DNA of 64,000 bases, taken from Lactarius indigo. Taxonomy: Eukaryota; Basidiomycota; Agaricomycetes; Russulales; Russulaceae. Under the pieces are notes generated by a model. That model worked only from the letters and a program-made list of their open reading frames with translations, was not told the origin of the DNA and did no database searches. How positions within the stretch are numbered: the first letter of the stretch is position 1; every line of letters begins with the position of its first letter. The DNA lies in contig JAFKAC010000015.1 of assembly GCA_025766275.1 (NCBI GenBank), positions 1,178,001 through 1,242,000 on the forward strand, written 5' to 3'. Below, one piece after another: positions 8,880 to 18,914 of the stretch. The position numbers and the translations under genes are program-made.

Positions 8880-11800
8880 GAGCTGACAGGGAGGCCAATT
8901 CAATGTATAGTGTTCGCGATAGTGCTATGACAATCAAAGTCCTCGTTCGCCTTTACTACAAAGAAGCTCGCATAAATGTGCTGCTGGACAGCAGTGCAAC
9001 AGACAACCTAATCGACTGAAACCTAATCCAAAAACTTGGACTAGGAACCACTCCTCTGAAACCACCCAGATTGGTCTGGAATGTAGATGGATCGCTAAAC
9101 AAAGATGGCACCATGACAGAAACATGCCAGCTATGGATAAAAAGAGGAGAAGAAGAAACTCCTTTCCAGTTTTTCATAACCAGCCTAGGGGAAGACAGAA
9201 TGATCTTTGGATACCCCTGGTTCGAACACGAAAACCCAGACATAGACTGGAAGAAACAAGAGCTGAAAGGAGAAGCCGTCACCATCCTGACAGGAGGGTA
9301 CCGCTTCCGAAGAAAGCGACACCAAGAAGCGAAAGCGGCAGCAACCAAAACAACCTTTGACCCAGTAAAAGAGACTGCAATCCCAGAAGAATACCAGCGC
9401 CACAACAAAGTATTCTCAGACGAAGAAGCACAGCGCTTTCCCCCAGAAAGAGAAGAAGACCATCCCATCACATTGCGACCAGATGCACCCAACAAGATCA
9501 ACTGCAAAATCTACCCCTTGACTCCAGAAGAAGACAAGGAGTTGAAGGCATATCTCGACGAAAACATAGCAAAAGGATACATCTATGAAGGAAGCTCCCC
9601 CTACGCTTCCTCCTTCTTCTTCAGAAAGAAAACAGATGGAGGGTTGCGCCCTATCCTGGACTACAGACCCCTAAACACCTGGACAATAAAAGACACTTAC
9701 CCATTACCTCTCATCTCCGACATCCTGACCAACTTAAATGGGAAAACACTGTTCTCAAAGTTCAATATCAGATGGGGGTACCATAACATCCGCATAAAAG
9801 AGGAAGACCAGTGGAAGGCAGCCTTCAAGACACCAAGGGGGCTGTTCATCCCTTGAGTCATGACCTTCGGCCTCACAAATGCACCAGCCACCTTTGCAAG
9901 AACCATGAGCAGAATACTTCGACCACTTATGGACAAATACCCAAGAGAGCTATTTGTGTACATGGACGATGTCCTGATAGCCACAGAAGAAGATACAGAA
10001 CGCCACAGACAAATTGTACACGAGTTCTTGGAAATCTGTGAAAAGGAATCTTATTTCCTTAAAGCGTCGAAATGCGTGTTCGAACAAAGAAAGATCCACT
10101 ACCTAGGCATTGTCATCGATGGGTCTCAAATCAAAATCGACCCAAAGAAGGTAGAAGGACTAAAAGACTGGCCAAGAGACATCAAGTCAGTCAAACAAGC
10201 AAGAAGCGTGTTGGGAACACTAAGTTATCAGCAACCCTTCATCCCCAACTTCGCTCACTTAGCAAGACCCATCACGGACACAATAAAGACGTCAGAAGGA
10301 CCCTTCAGATGGACAAAGGAAGCAGCAGAAGCCTTAGAAGCTCTCATCACACTTGTGTGCAAAGATCCCATCTTATGCCAACCAGATATGGACAAACCTT
10401 TCGAACTAGAAGTAGATGCCTCCGCTTTCGCCACAGGGGCAATCTTAACACAAAGAGACAGCAGAAACAAACCACAAGCTGTGGGATACTTCTCCAAATC
10501 ATTTTCAGAAGCGGAGCGCAACTATGACATCCATGACAGGGAACTCCTGGCAGTAATCAGAGGACTGGAACACTGGAGACACCTTCTTTTAGGGTCCCCC
10601 CACGAAATCACAGTGTTTACAGACCACAAAAACCTAGAATATTATCGCCACCCTCGACAAATCAATAGGAGAGTGGCGCGCTACATCCCCAGACTTGCAG
10701 ACTATCACATCAAACTTCACCACAAACCCGGACCCCAAAACCATGCTGATGCCCTGTCAAGACGCCCTGACCACGACACTGGAGCAGGAGATAACACTGA
10801 TGTAGTGGTCCTGACCCCAACCATCTTCGCAAACTCCGCTCTCTCCATAAGGATAGATGACCGGGTCATGGCACACCAATTAGACCACCAAGACACTCTG
10901 GACGAGTGGGCCGCCCCCTTCCACCTAGTAAAACAAGGCAAACACTGGTGGAGAGGTGACAAACTGGTGGTTGTGGACAACACACCGCTAAAGAGGGGGG
11001 TAATTTCCCTGTTTCACGATACAAAAACAGCTGGACACCCCGGAATAACAAAGACCTTGTGGTTAGTGTCACAAGACTTTTGGTGGCCAAACATGAAAGA
11101 CGACATATCCGCATATGTAAAGGGCTGTGCCACATGCCAATCAAACAAGAACTTCCCTGGTAACCCGAAACCACCGATATTCCCCATCAAGACTAACCCA
11201 GAAGCACTCCCTTTTGAAACCATCGCTCTAGACTTTATCACAAAGCTACCCCAATCAGAAGACAATGACACAATTCTCACCATCACGGATCATGACTGTT
11301 CCAAAGCAGCCTTCTTTATCCCATGCAGCGAAACAATAGACGCAGAAGGAGTGGCAAAACTCTATGCCAAAACTGTCCTGCCACACTATGGACTACCAAG
11401 AAGGGTCATCTCTGACAGAGACCCCAGATTCACAGCGAAGTTCATCAAAGAACTGTGCAGAGTGCTTGACATAGAACAAAACATCAGCACAGCATACCAC
11501 CCACAAACAGATGGACAATCAGAGCGAACAAACCAGTGGTTAGAACAGTACCTCCGAATGTTCATAAACCATCAACAAGACAATTGGACGGAGCTACTAC
11601 CACTAGCACAGTACACCCACAACTCCTGGCCAAGCGCAACCACTAAAAAGGCACCCTACGAATTAATCCTCGGGTACATCCCAAGAGTACACCAACCAGA
11701 AAGAATGACCACAGTACCAGGAACACAAGAGAGATTGGAGCGAATCCAGGAAGCCAGAAGGACCGCCCAAGCAGCAATTACCCATGCACAGTCACTCTAC

Positions 11801-13744
11801 AAAGGATCCTCTCGCTTTGAACAACACACAGAAGGAGATAGTGTGTGGCTGGATGCCAGGAACTTGAAAACAACGCACCCTAGTTTCAAGTTAGCCCCAA
11901 AAAGATATGGACCCTTCAGGGTCACAAAGAAGATCTCCGCCACCACATATGCCCTGAAACTTCCCCATCAGTGGCGGATCCACCCAGTATTCCATGCGTC
12001 ACTCCTAATGCCATACAAAGAAACCTCCATACATGGGAAGAACTTTACGGAACCACCCCCAGATCTAGTAGATGGAGAACAAGAGTGGGAAGTCGAGAAA
12101 ATACTAGAAACAAGACGCCACAGGAACCAGTTACAGTTCCTAATCAAGTGGAAAGGATACTCCGATGCACACAACAGCTGGGAACCAGAAAAGAACCTCA
12201 ACGCCCCAGAACTTATTCAGGAACACTTTGAAAACAACCCCAGAAGCGAAGGAGCAAAGCAATGGTTAAAACGAAAGGAAGTAACAATACGAACAGCAAC
12301 CACCTTCCCCACTAGCTTCCTCACCATGCCCTCTCGCTCCTCCTCTGTAGAACGCCTCGTTGCTCGTGCCATGGAAAGAGGTTCCTTTGACGAAACACCC
12401 TCTGTCACACCCTCCTCTGGCTATTCTCCCTTCCCAGCACGACCCCCTTCCTTGCCTTCACTCATCCAGGAACCACAGCCCATCGATCCCACCATGCCTA
12501 GCGTCATAGAAACAGAAGGAGGAGGAATAGCCCTTCGTGTTCCCCCTCCTGGACACACAGCTCCCCCTACTCCTGAGATACACCGACCTACCACCTCCCC
12601 CCCTGATCCTAGAGTAACCATGGCTCGCCTCAGCGAAATAGTTAATGACCCAATCATGGACGCACTCCCCATTGACTATGAAAGGATGCACATCACTGCT
12701 GAAGAAGATGACGACCCTGGCTACCCCTTCTTCTTGAATGACCCCTGGAGCAGCCGCTATGTCCACTTCCTCATCCCTGACGACGCTGATCCAACCTCGT
12801 ACATCCGAAAGGATGCTAAATGGATCAAGATCAGTGAGAACAAAGAAGATGTCATCGGCACCATGGGCAAGAACCTCCCCCACTATGGCCTCCCCCTCTT
12901 CCTCCTTCCCAGAGACGACAACCCCCACAATCCAGCTCCCCCTATCACCCCAGCTCAGATGCAGAACTTGGACGAAGCTTCCCCCACAGCCAGACAAGTC
13001 GATGAAGTCCTAGAAGACCTGAAAGATGACCGCCTCACAGCAGAAATCTCCAGGACCCGCCGACTCTTGCGAAACCAGAAGGCCCTCCGAAAGGAGATCG
13101 AAGGCCTGTACAAGACGATGGAGCCCCTCAAAAGGCACCTCCTCAACATGGACATGCAACTAACCAGCACCCAAAGGAGGCTGCAAGAGCACAAGGCCTA
13201 TGTCCGGATTGCAGACCGATGGCTCACACTACACCCCCCTCCTCCGGAAGAAGAAACTCACCCCTTTGAAGTCCACCACATTCCTGCCCCTGCCCCACCT
13301 CGTTACCACTCCATGCCAGAACTCCACAACGAACCAGAAGGACCTAGTCCCTCTGCAGAAAGGAAGAAGAGACGCAAGCGCAGATCCAACAAGAAGGGGA
13401 CTGGTACCATCCGACTTTGCTACAGGTGTCAGTCTGAAGACCACCTCTCCTTCGCTTGCCCTCAAAAACGGAAGTTTTGCTGGAGGTGTTCTAGCACTGA
13501 CCACTTCCCCTACCAGTGCCTTTGGCCAGCCCCAGAAGAACGCACTCAGTGGTGTGGCAAGTGTTTTACCAGCAACAGCCATGAAGAAATCAAGTGCCCC
13601 AAGTACGAAAATTGTCACAAGTGTGGGGCCAATGGCCCCTTCAACTTCCTTCGCCAACATCGCTGTCCCCTCCCTCGTGAAAGCACCCCTTCCAACGATG
13701 TAGACAACGATGTCTATGACCTGATGGATTTCGAAGCACTCTAG
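8828..13744 (+). pseudogene. pol: Gypsy B Pol with chromodomain and C-terminal module (two TGA codons)
   Basis: Open in the -1 frame from 8828. Order: protease near 8980-9000, with LLDSSAT where DSG is expected; TGA at 9017-9019; RT, with TGA at 9854-9856 in the GLFIP*VMTFGL motif and YMDD at 9959-9970; RNase H (VDASAF, YDIHDRELLA, FTDHKNL); integrase zinc domain (HPGITKT ... CATCQSNK); core with LDFITKL, SDRDPRF and DGQSERTNQ; GPY/F-type motif (YGPFRVTKK); chromodomain (WEVEKILETRR ... LIKWKGYSDAHNSWEP, about 12071-12232). The C-terminal module then runs to TAG at 13742. The second TGA and the protease change are explained by CpG deamination. Translation would need a -1 frameshift; no classic slippery heptamer is obvious (the local sequence is GATTTTTGC). 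Confidence 0.93.
12250..13741 (+). other. Post-chromodomain C-terminal module of gypsy B with zinc-knuckle array
   Basis: About 500 residues that ordinary chromoviruses lack. First a Ser/Pro-rich linker (to about 12650). Then a folded-looking block with YVHFLIPDD, NLPHYGLPLFLLP. Then a charged helical, coiled-coil-like stretch (DEVLEDLKDDRLTAEISRTR, LRKEIEGLYKTM, about 13000-13215). Then a Lys/Arg run (RKKRRKRRSNKK, about 13360-13397), and last a Cys/His array: CYRCQSEDHLSFAC, CWRCSSTDHFPYQC, CGKCFTSNSHEEIKC and a degenerate CHKC. The first two are exact CX2CX4HX4C knuckles. The same block order occurs in E and G; D and F keep the block and helix without knuckles. Function unknown; nucleic-acid binding is inferred from the knuckles and basic run. 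Confidence 0.8.
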
Positions 13745-13757
13745 GGAGAGTTGACTT

Positions 13758-13766
13758 AGAGAGGGG
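13758..13766 (+). other. Polypurine tract of gypsy B
   Basis: AGAGAGGGG, four bases before the 3' LTR, is the expected plus-strand primer. Confidence 0.6.
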
Positions 13767-13770
13767 CTCA

Positions 13771-14349
13771 TGTTATGATCCGACGCTTCGGACCTCAGTC
13801 ACAGTATGTTTCCACCCTGCCTTTCCCCTTCTGTACTATACCTTGTTACCAAAGGAGCTACTGTTACTAGTGGCGCTGTTTTCCTTGATCCGAACTTCTG
13901 CTGCTCCGTTTAGTCTCTTTGATATTGTGTGGACTTGTGTTCATGTTGTTTGGAACCCTGTCCTATATAAACCTGTACTATAGACCGTAGGAAGCCAGAC
14001 TTGGCTTCGTTTGCAATCTAGCAACCTTGCCTCCGTACTTTGGTGTGACCTCGCCTTAACCCTCTCTTCTTGTGCATCCCCTACCTCAGTCCCTAACCAG
14101 GACACTTCGAAGTCTTTGCAGTTGAACTATATCAACGCGTCACACCTGTTATACTCTGTGCACTAGCAAGATCAAGTGTAGAGAAGTGTTAGACACTTCG
14201 GACGAGGAGTCCTACATTACAGAGTAGTGCTGCACCTTGTGCTACGCTTTTATCACTCGTATTTCATAGCAATAAGACAATAGAGGTCTTCGCTTGATAC
14301 TTGTGTGATTCAGAACCTTTAGAATCCACGCCCCTGCTAGGGCGTAACA
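13771..14349 (+). repeat. 3' LTR of gypsy B
   Basis: 579 bp, two differences from 6401-6979, followed by TSD GGACT. Confidence 0.96.
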
Positions 14350-14354
14350 GGACT

Positions 14355-14386
14355 TGTGTGTACTTAGATTGTAGATCACGGGGAGA
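14355..14386 (+). other. End of the copia A pol frame and its polypurine tract
   Basis: After the duplicated GGACT the copia A frame ends in TAG at 14365-14367. Ten bases before the 3' LTR the purine-rich ACGGGGAGA (14378-14386) looks like a polypurine tract that has lost one purine. Confidence 0.7.
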
Positions 14387-15009
14387 TGTTGATAAGTGAC
14401 CCTTGTGCACTTAGCGGCTCGTACGGACCGGACTTGCAGCATGGACTGCTTTAGATTAGATATACAGGACTTGTAGATTAGATACTGTTTGATCTGTACA
14501 ATCTGGACTTATCATTGCATCACATATGACATCACTGTACTTCTATGACATCATACATCTGGACTCTGCGTTGTATAACACCTTTGTACTTTCCTTTGTT
14601 CCATACTTAGTTTTATCTTTATTATGATGTCACTATGATATCATTTAGCTCTGGACTCTTCTTGTTCTCCATACCTTTGTTCTCAAAGCGTCCACTCTTT
14701 TGTCCATTTGTAGAACAATAACTTCTTGTATTCTGTGACTAGTGTTACTAGCGTTGTACTGTTGTCACTACCTGTAGGAGTATAAGTAGAGTACCATGTA
14801 CGCTCCTGGTCCACATCAGTTCCTCACTGTTGTGTGCCAGGTATGTCTCCTCCTCTTCAATGTAACATCAGTTCCTCACTGTTGTGTGCCAGACTCCCTT
14901 TGCTTCACTTGCAAGATCCCTGTCTCACCTCTGCTTCCAGCACTCCAGCATATCTCACCACAGTCTACTTTGTCTCTGTGAGTATGCCCTCTGTGTTTGC
15001 TGTTCATCA
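14387..15009 (+). repeat. 3' LTR of copia A
   Basis: 623 bp; nine differences from 691-1313, eight in CpG context and one A/T. It also contains the duplicated segment with GTATGT (insert about 14841-14892) and GTGAGTAT near its end. TSD AAATG follows at 15010. Confidence 0.95.
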
Positions 15010-15014
15010 AAATG

Positions 15015-16399
15015 GGCTTCCACCCATTATTACTTGAACATGGTCCACCTCTTTTACTTGTCCTCTGGGGAGCTTGACCTTGAATGGAAGTGAATTGGGT
15101 CCCCTATTGCACCTGAACCCTTCTGGTGCCAGGAGGGCGGTGGGATCATCTTCAGGAGATCAGGGCTTGTGGGGCACCACTCAGAAGACTCGGATGTCTC
15201 CTCAGGACATGGGGTCTCTGTTGGAGTAGACAATATAAGGGGTGGCATTGGGATCATCAGTGTGGAGTTGTGTTCTAATAAGGGGGTGTCTTGCTGGGTA
15301 ATAATTGCTATCTTCATTGATAGCATCACCTCCCTCCAGTACTTCTGCCTCACCTTCCTTGCCTTTCTCCTCATCTCCACTAGGTGCAGCTGCTGCTCTT
15401 GCCACTGCTGTGCTGTCTTCTTCCACTGGTTCTCCCATTCCTGGAGCACTTGGGCACTCCCCAGAGACTGGGAGAGATGCTTGAAGGGCGATAAGTTCAT
15501 CCTCCATGATGGGGACTGTGTTGAGTTGTCGACTGGTGTCGGGGTTGATGAAGTTGTAGGTCAGGGGTGTATTGTTAGTGATGACTCCTCTGGGTTGAGC
15601 AGGAAATTGTCACTGGATGTCATCCCACTCTTGCTGGGTGATAAGGCCCTCTTCATCAGGGATGTCCTCAGGAGCGCGGAAGGTGTGGGCTGGGTTACAG
15701 GCCATGGCACCTTGTGTGAGCTGCTCAAGGAGTGCTGTGTGCGTTGTGGAGGCATTGATGGAAGACATAGAAGAGTGGCTATTGAAAGGAGGAAGGAAAG
15801 CAGGAGTGGGTGATGGAGACTTATCATGACAACAGGTCACCCTTATATGCACTTCTTGATCAGGGTTTGAATTTTTGAACTCCCTTATGGCTTCATCAGC
15901 AAAGACATCATCTTTGTCAGCCCACTGGTTGTCTGAGTTGGGATAGCCCTTCCATTTGACAAGATACTGGAGCCGACATCTTCTGCCAAATCACCAGGAG
16001 TCCAGAATCTTCTCAACTTTGTATTCCTCTTCATTATCTACCAAATCTGGTGGTGGGCGCTGATAGTTTGGTCTGTGCATGGGTATCTCGTGATAAGGTG
16101 TGAGAAGATCTATGTGGAAGATGTCATGGATGCTCCACTGTGTGGGAAGTTTGAGGCAGTAGTTGACAGGGGACATCACCTAGATGATCTTGAATGGGCC
16201 ATGGCGCTTAGCAGCGAGTTTTACCATTGGTTGATGAGTGTGTAAGTGGCATCCTTCTAACCATATGAGGTCACCTTCTTTAAATTTGGGTGTATCTTTG
16301 TGTTTGACCCATGACTTCTGTGCTCAGAACATACAAGAGAAGGCATGTTGCCATGCCTGTTTGAACTGGTCTAGCTGTAAGGAGACTTGAGGAATAGGG
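15015..16399 (-). pseudogene. Gypsy D: C-terminal module, chromodomain and end of integrase
   Basis: On the minus strand: [13 protein letters not shown] and further chromodomain residues (KWKGYPNSDNQW, about 15850-16040), preceded by the integrase tail ([22 protein letters not shown]). The module follows, with a start-like MSSINASTTHTALLEQL, QEWDDIQ, a Gln/Glu-rich helix, and SNYYPARHPLI then ATPYIVYSNRDPM. The same peptides occur in F (QEWANIV, NYYPARHPFL, TPWLVYTDGSPM). Several TGA codons; dead. It continues at 294-690 and at 24468. Confidence 0.8.
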
Positions 16400-16676
16400 T
16401 GTTGATAAGTGACCCTTGTGCACTTAGCGGCTCTAGAAGGACTTGCAGATATGGACTGCTTTAGATAAGATTAATTGGACTTCTGTAGATTAGATTTGAT
16501 CTGTACAATCTCGGACTATTTTATTTATCTATGACATCACTGTACAATGACATCATATGGACTCCTCCAGACTCTTCATTGTACTTTCATCTTTGTTCTC
16601 TTTACAGCATTATCTTTATTGTGATGTCATTATGATATCATACTTGTCTGGACTTTCCTTGTTCCAAGTCACCTTG
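16400..16676 (+). repeat. Solo LTR S1, left part (copia A family)
   Basis: Begins TGTTGATAAGTGACCC with TSD TAGGG at 16395-16399. It is cut at 16676 by copia C and resumes at 24131. CRE-like motifs are retained. No copia internal sequence adjoins it, so it is a solo LTR left by LTR-LTR recombination. Confidence 0.9.
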
Positions 16677-17076
16677 TGTTGGAACATGATAAGTATGAAG
16701 GACCTTATCTATAGCAGTTATGACATTACAGTACTATGTTTACCATATTAGGCAAGTCAGGATACATACAGTAGTGGGCATATCATGTCCAGTGATGAGG
16801 AGAAGTCTCATGACTGTCTCAGAAGTGTGAAACACATCAGGTGTGTGTAAAAATGCGATATTGTGGATGCCTTTACTCATCACTTTTGTGCAAATGGACA
16901 TGGTGGGGCCATAGAGCATAAATATCCTCCTATGGGGAGGGAGGTGAATACAGAACTTCACCCCTCTTCACTTGTGCACACTCTCCCCTCTAAAACAGTC
17001 TCTCAACCTACTGCAAAGGTGAGAACATCCCTCCTGCATGCTGTGCTTTAGCCTGTAAGGCTTTTGCTGTGCAACA
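16677..17076 (+). repeat. 5' LTR of copia C
   Basis: 400 bp. It carries a GTGAGA donor-like site at 17019, which could pair with an acceptor (TCTCACTCAG, ending 17396) just before gag, the same arrangement as in copia A. Confidence 0.93.
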
Positions 17077-17090
17077 GGTTATGGGCCCTG
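17077..17090 (+). other. Primer-binding site of copia C
   Basis: GGTTATGGGCCCTG, the tRNA-iMet anticodon-arm complement, directly after the LTR. Confidence 0.85.
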
Positions 17091-17420
17091 TTACAGGGCT
17101 TGCCATTACACTTCTTGACAAAGTAGTATCCAGTGGTGGTGCACTCATACTATCTGTATCTCCTATGGAAGAACAGATTTGTTATGAGACACAGCAAACA
17201 GACCCTGGAAGGTGCCCTGGTTCATAACAGACCCAGTATTGTACTCTAGAGGAGTACACAGACTTGGCCCACTGTCCAACATTGACATGGTCAAGCAGTT
17301 CTTTTGGCATAGACTATGGTAGTCTCCAAAGACCAAAGTCTGCAGAGTTTGCTCTGTAGTTGAATGGATTAATGCTGGCTTTATTATCTCACTCAGTATT
17401 ACGATGAAACTCTAATACTG

Positions 17421-18338
17421 ATGTTCTCAAAGCCAACAGATTTATCACCAACTATGTCCTTGCAACTTACTGCTCTTGTCCCCATGTTTGATGGCTCTAA
17501 CTGGGCCATCTGGTCAAATGCCATGCAAGCCTTCTTCATGTCCCAAGGACTCTGGGGTTATGTCAATGGTTCTATCCCTCTTGACACAACTGCCACCGCC
17601 AATATTCAAGCTGCTTGGTGTCGCAGTGATGAGATGGCTAGGGGTAATCTTACCCTTTGTCTCTCTCCTGTGATCCAACAAGCTGTCACTGGTACCTCTG
17701 CCCAGGTTCTCTGGAATGCGGTTAAAGATCGCTATGGAGTGGTCTCTTTACCCCGCATCTACAAGGACTTTAAAGAAGCGGTTTCTATTTGCTTCAATCC
17801 TAACCAGAACCCTGTAGCAACTTTCAAGAAGATGGCAGCTGCCTTTTCTTGTCTTGGGGCAATAACAGTTGGCACTGGTGCTAATGCTACTACACTTGTG
17901 ATCAAGCCCCCCTTTCAGGCATTAATTGCCATGTCTGCTCTTCCTCAGAAATGGGAAAACCTCATTCCCATTATCTGTAGTGCCACTGCCACTGCTGATC
18001 TCAAACTCAACTCAGTTGCTGCTGTAGTCATCAGGCAGTTTGAGACCAAAACTAATTGTGGACAGCATAAGGGTGCTCATAACGTGCAGAAGCTTTCTGC
18101 CATTAAGCGCAAGCATGATAACCCTTGCTTTTATAAGCAGGGTAATCAGCAGCAGCTGCAACCTTCTACTTCTAATGCCCCCAGCCCATCTTCCCAGCAG
18201 CAGCCTAACCGGCAGCACAGAGGATGTGGTTCTGGCCATGGCAGAGGAAAAGGGAAAGGCAAAGCGCATGGCAGTGCTCCCCAGTATTCCCACATAGCTT
18301 CCATTGCCACACTATCTCCACCTACTTCTCACAAGGTG
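17421..18338 (+). pseudogene. Copia C Gag, first part
   Basis: Copia-type gag domain (about residues 12-190: FDGSNWAIWSNAMQAFF, LWNAVKDRYGVV), then a Gln/Ser/Pro-rich, basic Gly-rich tail (HGRGKGKGK). No clear CCHC knuckle is seen. The frame is open until the inverted solo LTR S2 at 18339; it resumes at 18915 and runs to TGA 19314. The ATG at 17421 is the first; MSLQL at 17454 may be the true start. Confidence 0.85.
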
Positions 18339-18909
18339 TGATGAACAGCACACATAGGGACTATACTCACAGTGACAAAGTAGACTGTGGTGAGATACAG
18401 TGGGTGGCTGGAAGCAGAGGTGTAACAGGGTAACTTGCAGAGAAGCAGAGGGAGTCTGGCACACAAACAGTGAGAACTGATGTGGACCAGGAGCGTACAT
18501 GGTACTCTACTTATACTCCTACAGTGAGTGACAACAGTACAACACTAGTAACACTAGTCACAGAATACAAGAAGGTATTGTTCTACAAACGGACAAAAGA
18601 GTGGACACTTTGAGAACAAGGGCATGGAGAACAAGAAGAGTCCAGAGCTAGATGATATCATAGTGACATCATAATAAGGATAAAGCTAAGTACGGAACAA
18701 AGGAAAGTACAAAGGTGTTCTACAACGCAGAGTCCGGATGTATGATGTCATAGAAGTACAGTGATGTCATGTATGACACAATGATAAGTCCAGATTGTAC
18801 AGATCAAACAGTATCTAATCTACAAGTCCTGTATATCTAATCTAAAGCAGTCCATGCTGCAAGTCTGGTCCGTACAAGCCGCTAAGTGTGCAAGGGTCAC
18901 TTATCAACA
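18339..18909 (-). repeat. Solo LTR S2 inside copia C gag
   Basis: Starts TGATGAACAGC and ends TTATCAACA on the plus strand, the reverse complement of the copia A LTR family. TSD AGGTG (18334-18338, 18910-18914). It carries only one copy of the 26-nt start segment, i.e. the intron-less form. Removing it restores the gag frame (SHKV then IHIGSSG). Confidence 0.93.
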
Positions 18910-18914
18910 AGGTG

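Larger units (their letters stand above)
6401..14349 (+). mobile_element. Gypsy B: young full-length Ty3/gypsy chromovirus
   Basis: Two 579-bp LTRs (6401-6979, 13771-14349) starting TGTTATG and ending CGTAACA, TSD GGACT (6396-6400, 14350-14354). The LTRs differ at only two sites (CpA/CpG at 6683, C/T near 6912), making it the youngest pair measurable here. It has gag, pol in the -1 frame, a chromodomain, and a long C-terminal module with zinc knuckles. Two in-frame TGA codons and a changed protease motif show that this copy is already inactive. Confidence 0.96.
691..15009 (+). mobile_element. Copia A: nearly intact Ty1/copia element interrupted by gypsy B
   Basis: Seen: two 623-bp LTRs (691-1313, 14387-15009) starting TGTTGATAAG and ending TTCATCA, flanked by TSD AAATG (686-690 and 15010-15014). 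A tRNA-iMet anticodon-arm primer site follows the 5' LTR, a purine tract ending ACGGGGAGA precedes the 3' LTR, and one gag-pol frame starts at 2093. The LTRs differ at nine positions, eight of them CpG versus TpG/CpA. Gypsy B is inserted 13 codon-bases before the end of the pol frame. Apart from that and one 2-nt deletion near 5550 the element looks recently active. Confidence 0.93.

Noticed and set aside
9854..9856. TGA read-through or selenocysteine in gypsy B pol
   Set aside because: A second TGA, the damaged protease motif and the many CGA to TGA changes elsewhere point to decay.
15169..15813. 214-aa plus-strand ORF
   Set aside because: Antisense of the gypsy D C-terminal module, whose minus-strand reading aligns with F.
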